Below, piece after piece: positions 51,441 to 58,511 of a stretch of DNA of 64,000 nucleotides. A model generated the notes under the pieces. The model did not search any database. It was not told where the DNA came from and saw nothing but the letters and a program-made list of their open reading frames with translations. Origin of the DNA: Chryseobacterium sp. G0162 (GTDB taxonomy: Bacteria > Bacteroidota > Bacteroidia > Flavobacteriales > Weeksellaceae); NCBI RefSeq assembly GCF_003815715.1, contig NZ_CP033922.1, forward strand, positions 4,822,001 to 4,886,000, in the 5' to 3' direction. The position numbers and the translations under genes were made by a program. The number at the start of each line of letters is the position of its first letter. Position 1 is the stretch's first letter.

Positions 51441-51465
51441 TTTAATGATACTTAGTTGCATTAAT
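51441..51465 (-). promoter_or_regulatory. Degenerate Zur-type box before the alkaline phosphatase gene
   Basis: On the minus strand the 25-bp site starts ATTAATGCAACTAAGT, aligning without gaps to the TonB-receptor box. I count 20 of 25 identical bases, with the left half (ATTAATGCAAC) unchanged and the right GTTGC arm altered to GTATC. It ends 41 bp upstream of the start codon. Confidence 0.5.
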
Positions 51466-51477
51466 AAATAGTTAAAT

Positions 51478-52677
51478 TTAAATATGTTTTGGAAATGGAT
51501 CTTCAAAATCTGATTTTTGGTCAAATAATTCCTTTTCAATATCATTGATTAGACAGTGAGTGAGATTTTGTAAAATTTGCTCTTTGTCTAGATATTGTCC
51601 AATGAAAACCAATTCATTCATTCTGTCGCCCCAATTTTTATCCCATCTGCTTTCGATAAATTCCTGATTTTCTATAAAAGAAACATATTGTGCCCTTTGA
51701 CTCAAAGGCATACTGCTCCACCAAACTCCTGCTTTCTCCAGGCGAAATGAGCCTCCAGCCTGGGAAAAGTTCAATGCATCATCAGGTCTGGAAGCCAGCC
51801 AGAAAAGTCCTTTAGCTCTTAATATGCCTTCCGGATAATGATTAAGATATTCCCAAAGTCTCTCCGGGTGAAAGGGTCTTTTATCTCTAAATACTACAGA
51901 ACCTATTCCATATTCTTCCGTTTCCGGAGTATGATGGTCAGACTCTAATTCCTTTTGCCAGCCTGCGGAGGACTGTGCTTTATCAAAATCAAATAGTTTT
52001 GTGTTTACAATATGTTTCAGATCGATCTGTCCAAATTCCGATTCCAGAATAGCAGCATCCGGATTTAATTTTTTAAGTGCAGATTTCAAAAATCCAAGAG
52101 TTTCCGGATCGATTAAATCTGTTTTATTCAGAATAATCACATTGGCAAACTCAATCTGGTCAGTGAGAAGGTTGACAATGGTACGGTAATCGCCCTCCAT
52201 ATCAGTAAGATCACGGTCCATCAATCGTTCATTCGAAGCAAAATCTTTCATGAAATTGAAGCCATCAACTACTGTTACCATGGTATCTACATAACTGAAA
52301 CGGGAAAGATCTATTCCACTTTCTTCATCAATATAGGTAAAAGTTTGTGCTACGGGAATAGGTTCACTGATTCCTGTACTTTCGATTAAAAGATAGTCGA
52401 AGCGGTTTTCATGAGCTAAACGCTCTACTTCTTCCATAAGATCTTCTCTTAATGTACAACAGATGCATCCATTACTCATTTCAACCAGTTTTTCTTCTGT
52501 TCTTGAAAGAGTGTTTTGATTTTCTACCAGTCGGGCATCAATGTTAATTTCACTCATATCATTGACAATGACTGCTACTTTTAAACCTTGTTTATTATGT
52601 AGAATATGGTTTAATAAAGTTGTTTTTCCAGCTCCTAAAAAACCACTAAGTACCGTTACAGGAAGTTTCTTTTTCAT
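51478..52677 (-). CDS. CobW/ZNG1-family GTPase, probable zinc chaperone
   Basis: This 399-residue G3E GTPase has the Walker A motif [10 protein letters not shown] (residues 12-21), the metal-binding GCICC (70-74), NKTDL for guanine specificity (LNKTDLIDP), and a C-terminal CobW domain ([20 protein letters not shown]). Members next to Zur-type genes (ZigA, YeiR, ZNG1) insert or allocate zinc to client metalloproteins during starvation. It is 6 bp from the MerC gene and transcribed from the same promoter region as that gene, which contains two Zur-type boxes. Confidence 0.9.
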   Translation of the reverse strand: MKKKLPVTVLSGFLGAGKTTLLNHILHNKQGLKVAVIVNDMSEINIDARLVENQNTLSRTEEKLVEMSNGCICCTLREDLMEEVERLAHENRFDYLLIESTGISEPIPVAQTFTYIDEESGIDLSRFSYVDTMVTVVDGFNFMKDFASNERLMDRDLTDMEGDYRTIVNLLTDQIEFANVIILNKTDLIDPETLGFLKSALKKLNPDAAILESEFGQIDLKHIVNTKLFDFDKAQSSAGWQKELESDHHTPETEEYGIGSVVFRDKRPFHPERLWEYLNHYPEGILRAKGLFWLASRPDDALNFSQAGGSFRLEKAGVWWSSMPLSQRAQYVSFIENQEFIESRWDKNWGDRMNELVFIGQYLDKEQILQNLTHCLINDIEKELFDQKSDFEDPFPKHI

Positions 52678-52683
52678 GTATTC

Positions 52684-53022
52684 TTAATGTTTATGGTTTT
52701 TAAAGTTGATAAGATGTGCTGTAATCAGTCCAACTGCGCCTATATAGATGAAAGGCAGATGAATTTCAAATATAAAGTCAACCAATATTGAAATGGCAAT
52801 GAATCCAAGTGAAGCCCAGAATAAAATTTGCAGCCCATTGCTGGTTATCTGCTTGGTCTGTCTGTATACCACAAAGGTTCCAATCATAAGAAATGCAAGG
52901 TCGATATAAGGATTATGTGATATCCCCAAAGGAATAATAAGCAACAATGGGAAGATAATACAATGAATCAGGCATAGAACGGCGGCTGATATTCCTACTG
53001 CATCAAGAATTTTTGACTTCAT
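52684..53022 (-). CDS. MerC-type small membrane protein
   Basis: This 112-residue protein starts MKSKILDAVGISAAVLCLIH. It has four membrane helices and the MerC feature of a Cys near a helix start (LCLIHCIIFPLLLIIP). MerC of mercury operons imports Hg(II). Here no mer genes are present, and it is paired with a zinc-chaperone-type GTPase and a Zur-type repressor, which suggests zinc or another metal. The frame extends to 53094, but the extension runs through the -7 box and one operator, so 53022 is chosen. Confidence 0.82.
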   Translation of the reverse strand: MKSKILDAVGISAAVLCLIHCIIFPLLLIIPLGISHNPYIDLAFLMIGTFVVYRQTKQITSNGLQILFWASLGFIAISILVDFIFEIHLPFIYIGAVGLITAHLINFKNHKH

Positions 53023-53050
53023 AAAAAGATTAGGATTTAAAATTGTTATT

Positions 53051-53103
53051 GTAACTTTGTTGCAAATGTATATATAAAAAATTAAATAACGCAACTTTGT
53101 TGC
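53051..53103. promoter_or_regulatory. Divergent promoters with two Zur-type boxes
   Basis: Box 1 is GTAACTTTGTTGC (53051-53063) and box 2 is GCAACTTTGTTGC (53091-53103). Box 2 is the reverse complement of the 13-bp core before the TonB receptor; box 1 differs by one base. Promoter elements overlap them: TACATTTG on the minus strand (53063-53070) is the -7 box of merC, with a TTG in box 2 at 21 bp, and TAACTTTG on the plus strand (53052-53059) could be the -7 box of the fur-type gene. Confidence 0.78.
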
Positions 53104-53111
53104 ATTAAAAT

Positions 53112-53504
53112 ATGAAACAGGTTAGAAATACCCACGCCAAAACTGAAATTTTAAACCTTATTAATGACTCTGAGGTAGCACTGAGCCATTCTGATATTCA
53201 GAAGAAATTAGGTGAGCTCTGCAATAGAGTCACGATTTACAGGGTTTTAGAACGTCTTGAAAATGAGGGAGCTATTCACAGGATTGTTAATGTGGATGGT
53301 GTTGTTAATTTTGCGAAATGCAGTGGAAAATGTAGTCATGAACAACATTTTCATAATCATGTTCACTTTAACTGTAAAAAATGCCATTCAGTGACATGTA
53401 TTGAGAATGCAATCCCTGAAATTAGTCTACCAGAGCATTTTATTGCTGAAGAATATAACTTTATTATCAGTGGTGTTTGTCCGAAATGCACGATGAAGGC
53501 ATAA
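53112..53504 (+). CDS. Fur-family regulator, probably Zur
   Basis: This 130-residue protein has the winged helix (VALSHSDIQKKLGELCNRVT, IYRVLERLENEGAIHRI) and the metal-binding half. That half has a His-rich stretch (HEQHFHNHVHF, sites 76-86), a structural zinc site from CKKC (88-91) and CPKC (123-126), plus C70 and C74. Local context (TonB receptor, zinc-chaperone GTPase, MerC) points to zinc as its effector. It starts 8 bp after box 2, so it probably represses itself. Iron or manganese cannot be fully excluded. Confidence 0.88.
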   Translation: MKQVRNTHAKTEILNLINDSEVALSHSDIQKKLGELCNRVTIYRVLERLENEGAIHRIVNVDGVVNFAKCSGKCSHEQHFHNHVHFNCKKCHSVTCIENAIPEISLPEHFIAEEYNFIISGVCPKCTMKA

Positions 53505-53520
53505 CTTCCAGATACATACT

Positions 53521-53835
53521 TTAATTTCCTCTGTATGCAGAAGGCGTCATGCTGGTGTATCTTTTGAAAAACCGACAAAACAATGATGATTCAGCAAAAT
53601 TTAATACATCAGCAATTTCCATTACTGACAGGTTGGTTGTTTTCAATAAAGATTTGGCCTGTGTTATAACTGCTTCATTGATCCAAACCAGAATAGACTT
53701 TCCTGTCTGTTTACGGATTATTGTAGTCAAATATTTACTGGTGAGATGCATTTTCTGCGCATAAAAGGAAACGCTTCTTTCTTCTTTATGATGCTGGTAT
53801 AATAAATCAAAATATACTTTTTGACCATAAAAAAG
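53521..53835 (-). pseudogene. AraC-type regulator remnant (C-terminal domain only)
   Basis: The minus strand encodes an AraC HTH domain of about 100 residues (KVYFDLLYQHHKEERSVSFY, AQKMHLTSKYLTTIIRKQTG, NLSVMEIADVLNFAESSLFC, ending TSMTPSAYRGN). The reading frame continues upstream only as far as the hairpin at 53832, where any homology stops, and the N-terminal sensor domain is missing. It is probably a deletion remnant of a gene of about 290 residues, although a short unit starting at the ATG at 53751 could in principle be translated. Confidence 0.75.
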
Positions 53836-53864
53836 CCTCCTTAAAGTTATTTTAAGGAGGCTTT
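53832..53864 (-). terminator. Terminator at the AraC-remnant breakpoint
   Basis: AAAGCCTCCTTAAA / TTTAAGGAGGCTTT is a perfect stem-loop followed by TTTTTATGG on the minus strand. It lies 15 bp after the stop codon of the gene at 53879 and coincides with the 5' end of the AraC fragment. Confidence 0.85.
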
Positions 53865-53878
53865 ATTTTTTACATCCG

Positions 53879-54361
53879 CTATAAAGGAGATATATATACT
53901 TCTATTTTAGTTCCATCATAGTTGAACGTTCCATCGGAATTGATTTTCCCAAGAACCCATTTCATATCTACCGGAACAGACCATGCAGAACCTAATGAAA
54001 ATCCATTAACGGATCTGATTTCATTTCCGTTTCCTGTTGTAATGGCTGAATGAAACCATGTTTTATCAATAGGTCTGTAGAAGCCAATGGCTTTTCCTTT
54101 GGGAATTGGAGAATATCCGTCCCATTTTTTTCCTCCTGAATAGTTGAAGGTTTCTAACCATTTTTGGCCTGCTGAACCTGCTAATTGATCCGGACTAATG
54201 CTGGCTCCTCTCATATACAGGGCATAAGCAACCACATCGTGGCACACTCCATTGCTGTATTTTGAAATATTTTCTGCTCCTGAAAGAACGGCATGAGCTA
54301 CGGGTGCCCTTTCAGATAAAGATAGCTGAGCCTTCCTGGCCCCTTCTGGTGTTACTGACAT
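53879..54361 (-). CDS. Small soluble protein with possible Cys/His catalytic dyad
   Basis: This 160-residue protein without a signal peptide begins MSVTPEGARKAQLSLSERAP. It has NGVCHDVVAYALYMRG (C40 at the start of a helix) and KTWFHSAITTGNGNEIRS (H104 at a strand), the Cys-then-His order of papain-like and NlpC/P60/CHAP cysteine hydrolases. A C-terminal strand-rich region follows (GTFNYDGTKIEVYISPL). I cannot name a family. It could be an antibacterial effector, such as an amidase, or an unrelated enzyme. It is a single gene with a strong terminator. Confidence 0.55.
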   Translation of the reverse strand: MSVTPEGARKAQLSLSERAPVAHAVLSGAENISKYSNGVCHDVVAYALYMRGASISPDQLAGSAGQKWLETFNYSGGKKWDGYSPIPKGKAIGFYRPIDKTWFHSAITTGNGNEIRSVNGFSLGSAWSVPVDMKWVLGKINSDGTFNYDGTKIEVYISPL

Positions 54362-54547
54362 ATTAATGTGATTTGTTTGGTTAGCGTAAAGATAAGCTTT
54401 TTAAAATTAATTGAAAATGAATGAATTATAGTAGAAACTATATATAATCACTGGTGTCCTTCAATATTGATACTCAGTTGTAACTTTTAATGTATATATC
54501 TGACATATTGTATATTAAAACTCTACTGAATCATACAGACACCAATC

Positions 54548-55636
54548 ATGAAACATACAATTATATCGTTTATTGCTTTATTACTCCCATTTATAATGTT
54601 CGGACAGGCCCCCAAAACAGGTAACGAATATAGTGAAGCCAGGGAAATTATCAAGGATCTGGATTCGATCGTAAGCCCTAACGGAATTCAGGAAAGATAT
54701 AAAGCGACTATCGGCGGTGCTCAACAATGGGTATATGTTCGTGGGCAGAATAAAGAAAATCCTGTAATCTTATTTGTACATGGGGGACCAGCCTCTCCTA
54801 TTTCTCCGGTGATGTGGATGTTTCAACGGCCTATAGAAGAATATTTTACGGTAGTGAATTATGACCAGAGAGCATCCGGTAAAACCTATAATGCTAATGA
54901 TACGCTGATTTTAAAGAATACGATTACTATCAATCAATATGTAGATGATGCTATACAACTTGCAGAACTGATTAAAGAAAAATATAAAAAGAAAAAAGTA
55001 CTTCTGATAGGACATAGCTGGGGGACAATAATCTCTATGAAGGCTGCGTTAAAAAGACCGGATCTATTCTATGCGTATGTTGGGATCGGGCAGATTATTA
55101 ATACCAGGGATAATGAAAGATTAAGTGTTGATTTTGCAGTAAAAGAAGCTACCCGTCTGAAAAATGATTTGGCTTTAAAGGAGCTGGCTTCTATAGCGCC
55201 TTATCCGGGAAATACCCCGATTACGCGGCAGAGAATTATTATTGCAAGGAAATGGCCTCAATATTACGGAGGTTTAACAGCGTACAGAAACAATTCCAGG
55301 TATTTCTTCCAGGCTCCGCTTCTATCTCCGGAGTATTCCTATAATGATGCGGAAGCTATAGGAAAAGGAAGTTTATTTACCCTGTCCAAAGTACTTCCGG
55401 AGTTTCTTGATACTGATTTTAAGAATATTAAATCATTTCCGATTCCGGTTTTCATGTTTATGGGCAGACATGATTATACCACTCCCTCAGAGCCTACGGA
55501 TCAATGGCTTCAAAATGTAAAAGCTCCTTTTAAAAAGGGAATATGGTTTGAAAATTCAGCTCACCTGATTCCTTTTGAAGAACCTGGAAAAATGCTGGTT
55601 ACTCTATTGAATGATGTTCAGCCTGTCTGCAAATAA
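54548..55636 (+). CDS. Exported alpha/beta hydrolase, proline-iminopeptidase-like
   Basis: The 362-residue protein has a signal peptide (MKHTIISFIALLLPFIMFGQ) and S33-type motifs: VILFVHGGPASPISPV (HGGP), VVNYDQRASGKT (DQR-G), LLIGHSWGTIISMKAA (nucleophile Ser in GHSWGT), and FMGRHDYTTP / NSAHLIPFEEP for acid and His. Relatives include prolyl aminopeptidase and tricorn-interacting factor. It is probably a periplasmic aminopeptidase or esterase. It is a single gene. Confidence 0.88.
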   Translation: MKHTIISFIALLLPFIMFGQAPKTGNEYSEAREIIKDLDSIVSPNGIQERYKATIGGAQQWVYVRGQNKENPVILFVHGGPASPISPVMWMFQRPIEEYFTVVNYDQRASGKTYNANDTLILKNTITINQYVDDAIQLAELIKEKYKKKKVLLIGHSWGTIISMKAALKRPDLFYAYVGIGQIINTRDNERLSVDFAVKEATRLKNDLALKELASIAPYPGNTPITRQRIIIARKWPQYYGGLTAYRNNSRYFFQAPLLSPEYSYNDAEAIGKGSLFTLSKVLPEFLDTDFKNIKSFPIPVFMFMGRHDYTTPSEPTDQWLQNVKAPFKKGIWFENSAHLIPFEEPGKMLVTLLNDVQPVCK

Positions 55637-55644
55637 TAAAATCT

Positions 55645-56148
55645 TTACACATCCAGCTGGAAAAGTGCCATTGTAGCATTATGATAGTGATCCGGACGAC
55701 CTTCTGTATCGGTCATTTTTTGATCCCCAAGATAGGTAAATCCACATTTCACATAATAATCTGTTAACCTCTGATTTCCCGCTGTAGTATCCATCCTTAC
55801 GTACAATTTGTTGTGTTGAGAAGCAAATTGTTTTGCCCATTCTACGATCTGTTCTACAAATTTCTGTCCGCGGAAATTGGGATTGGTGGCAATTCGGTGT
55901 ATATAGATGGCTGGGTCTTCATTTTTTTCTGCCCAAACCTGGTGATCATCAAAGGTAATACTCCAGACACAGGCTACCTGGCCATCTACAGTAATTTTAA
56001 AATGACGGTTTTCACTGATTTCAGTTTCAATCATATTTCGATCAAACTCCGGCCATTGTATACCGGATACGGTTTTCTTAAAATCAGAAGCTATTTTATA
56101 TAAACTAAGGACCACTTCAATATCCTGCAAAGATGTATTCACTACCAT
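55645..56148 (-). CDS. GNAT-family acetyltransferase
   Basis: This 167-residue protein has the acetyl-CoA signature HRIATNPNFRGQKFVEQIVE, then DTTAGNQRLTDYYVKCGFTY. It starts MVVNTSLQDIEVVLSLYKIA. The substrate is unknown. It stands alone and converges on the hydrolase gene. Confidence 0.88.
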   Translation of the reverse strand: MVVNTSLQDIEVVLSLYKIASDFKKTVSGIQWPEFDRNMIETEISENRHFKITVDGQVACVWSITFDDHQVWAEKNEDPAIYIHRIATNPNFRGQKFVEQIVEWAKQFASQHNKLYVRMDTTAGNQRLTDYYVKCGFTYLGDQKMTDTEGRPDHYHNATMALFQLDV

Positions 56149-56301
56149 TATTCCTGTTATGGGACGAAGTTACGAAAAATGCATGGGAATCTTTCCTTAT
56201 TGTTATTCAGAATGGGTATAAATACTGTTGGATTCTTTATGTTACGTTGGGAAACGTAAATAAAAATACTATTTTTATCGGCCCAAAAGAAAAAAACAAA
56301 T

Positions 56302-56805
56302 ATGCCGACTGATGCTTCTCATAAGCTGATTCCGATGACGACCTTCGTGCTTGAATATTATGCCCACGAAGGATATGCCGATCTTCAAACCTTGAGTTTG
56401 ATGAATAATTATGCTAATTTTTTAAAACAATCTCTTACATTAGGAATGTTTGTTCCTGTAGATCCCAACGGAAATGTATTGAAAGAACCTAAAAATTACA
56501 CTTCATGGAAATTATTGGAGCATAATGACAACGATCATGAGAGAACAGATATGGCAGGTTTTGAAGAGTATGGTGAGTATCAGAAAGCAGAACGTAATTG
56601 TATGTTTGAAGGCTTTAGAGTAGACTATAATGGATATTCAAAAGTAAGAATTGTGGCTTCTTATGATACTTCTATAGAGTTATCATTCAATAAAAACGAT
56701 CTGATCCCTACAGGTTTCAACGATGTTGAGTCGCTGACCGTTTTTGATGATATCTTTTTGACATCTAGTGCTTTAAAAGTAATTGGGATAAAGGATAGAA
56801 AATAA
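56302..56805 (+). CDS. Hypothetical protein
   Basis: This 167-residue soluble protein begins MPTDASHKLIPMTTFVLEYY. It has FLKQSLTLGMFVPVDPNGNV, CMFEGFRVDYNGYSKVRIVA and VESLTVFDDIFLTSSALKVI. I do not recognise the family. It is monocistronic, with a short A-rich leader (AAAAGAAAAAAACAA). Codon use fits the region. Confidence 0.65.
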   Translation: MPTDASHKLIPMTTFVLEYYAHEGYADLQTLSLMNNYANFLKQSLTLGMFVPVDPNGNVLKEPKNYTSWKLLEHNDNDHERTDMAGFEEYGEYQKAERNCMFEGFRVDYNGYSKVRIVASYDTSIELSFNKNDLIPTGFNDVESLTVFDDIFLTSSALKVIGIKDRK

Positions 56806-56989
56806 CCTATCTATTACTTAATATATTAATTACAAATCCGGTTATTCTTATCCAGGTTTCTATTTTTTACCATTTTTTTACGTAAAAAACTATGTGCCTA
56901 TGTGGTTTTAGAAAGAATTTTATTTTACCACATAGACAAATAGATGAATATCTTTATTTTCATAAAGGGAAACTGTTGACATCCTGATC

Positions 56990-58507
56990 TTATAAAAATG
57001 TTTTGACAATTGTTACCAGGCTCATCAGAATAACAACTATCCCAACCACCACAAACATTTTCTTTGTGGGAAGTTTGGAGGTAAGCATAGCGGAAAACGG
57101 AGCGGTAAAGACTCCACCTAACAGAAGTCCCAACACAATATTCCAGTGATGAATTCCAATGGTAAATATAAAAGTGATGGCACTGGTTACTGTCAGCAAA
57201 AACTTGGCAACTGTAGAACTTCCCACAACATAACGGGGAATTCTTCCTTCTTTAATTAACGTTCCGGTAACTAATGGCCCCCAACCGCCTCCTGCAAAGG
57301 AATCTATAAAACCACCAACAAACCCCAGTACTCTCAGGTTGGTTCTTCTTTTGGTTTTGATGCGGCCTTTATTTTTTTCTTTAAAGGCATTTCTCAAGAT
57401 ATTTGATCCCAAATACAAGGTGTAACAGGCAATAATCGGCTTTACGATATGGGCGTAATGTTCTCCGTAATGAGATAAAGTTAATGCACCAATGATAGAT
57501 CCCACAATAGCCAGCGGGAACAGTACCCAAACCATTTTTTTATTGACATTTCCTAATTTATAATGACTGAATCCTCCGGCAGCGGTTGTAAAAGACTCTG
57601 CTGAGTGAATACTGGCACTTACAACGGGTGGTGGAACATTCAGTAAAAGTAATATAGTAGTACAGATAACTCCATATCCCATTCCCATGGATCCGGCAAC
57701 AATTTCAGCCATAAAACCGGCAAACAGCATCCAGTAAAAAATATGACCATCTTTGCTTAGGAAAGTCTGAATGTCACTAGAAAGATCAAACTGATATACC
57801 ACAAGACCAAAGATTCCGATAAGCAGCATCACTCCTATAATTGCCAGATAGATATTGGCTTTTCTCTGGGCTGTTTTAGTAATACTGATAAGCTTTTCAA
57901 TCTCCAGATCAGACTTTGTAGGAGATAATTTTCCGTCAGACAGGTATTGTGTGGTGATCTTATTGAGTTCTATGACTTTGTGGTTAAAATCTCCTTTTAG
58001 CTGATTGCGGATGTTCTGCATATTATCCAGCACAAGGTCCATTTCATCAGGAATGGTTTCAGTGAATGTTTCTCTAAGCCTTTTAGCAATGGTAGGAGAT
58101 TTTCCATTGGTGGAAATGGCAATTTTAAGACTTCCTTTTTTAACAATGGAACCTAGATAGAAATCACATAGGTCGGGCTTGTCTGCAATATTAACCAATA
58201 CATTTTTTTTGTGAGCATCTTCACGGATCTGTGAGGCTAAATCAATATTATTTACAGCGATAATCGCGACATCAGTATCATTAAAATCGTCATCATGATA
58301 AGCTCTTTCGTATAAGGTTATATTGGAAAACTTTTGCTGTAAGGCTCTCACTTCAGGACTGATTTCGATTGCGATTAGTCTTATAACCGTTTCAGGAGAA
58401 TTACCCAATACCGATTCCAGTTTTTCGAGGGCAATTTTTCCTCCTCCGATAATGAGTAAGGATAATGTTTCAAGTTTTAAAAATACGGGATATAAGGAAT
58501 TACTCAT
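56990..58507 (-). CDS. Fusion of siroheme-synthase N-domain with TauE/SafE transporter
   Basis: This 505-residue protein has two parts. Residues 1-about 160 form a precorrin-2 dehydrogenase/sirohydrochlorin ferrochelatase-like domain (NAD motif IIGGGKIALEKLE near 19-31, NIADKPDLCDFYLGSIVKKG, AISTNGKSPTIAKRLRETF). Residues about 220-505 are a TauE/SafE (TSUP) transporter of about eight helices (AGFMAEIVAGSMGMGYGVIC, GFVGGFIDSFAGGGWGPLV, PRYVVGSSTVAKFLLTV). It joins siroheme synthesis, needed by sulfite reductase, to a transporter of sulfite or sulfur compounds. It lies 4 bp after a TonB receptor and near cysI, which supports a sulfur-assimilation role. Confidence 0.85.
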   Translation of the reverse strand: MSNSLYPVFLKLETLSLLIIGGGKIALEKLESVLGNSPETVIRLIAIEISPEVRALQQKFSNITLYERAYHDDDFNDTDVAIIAVNNIDLASQIREDAHKKNVLVNIADKPDLCDFYLGSIVKKGSLKIAISTNGKSPTIAKRLRETFTETIPDEMDLVLDNMQNIRNQLKGDFNHKVIELNKITTQYLSDGKLSPTKSDLEIEKLISITKTAQRKANIYLAIIGVMLLIGIFGLVVYQFDLSSDIQTFLSKDGHIFYWMLFAGFMAEIVAGSMGMGYGVICTTILLLLNVPPPVVSASIHSAESFTTAAGGFSHYKLGNVNKKMVWVLFPLAIVGSIIGALTLSHYGEHYAHIVKPIIACYTLYLGSNILRNAFKEKNKGRIKTKRRTNLRVLGFVGGFIDSFAGGGWGPLVTGTLIKEGRIPRYVVGSSTVAKFLLTVTSAITFIFTIGIHHWNIVLGLLLGGVFTAPFSAMLTSKLPTKKMFVVVGIVVILMSLVTIVKTFL

Positions 58508-58511
58508 TTCA

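Noticed and set aside
53521..53751. Functional short AraC-type regulator of 76 residues
   Set aside because: The start codon would be inside the first HTH helix region and leave out upstream homologous residues; a remnant is more likely.
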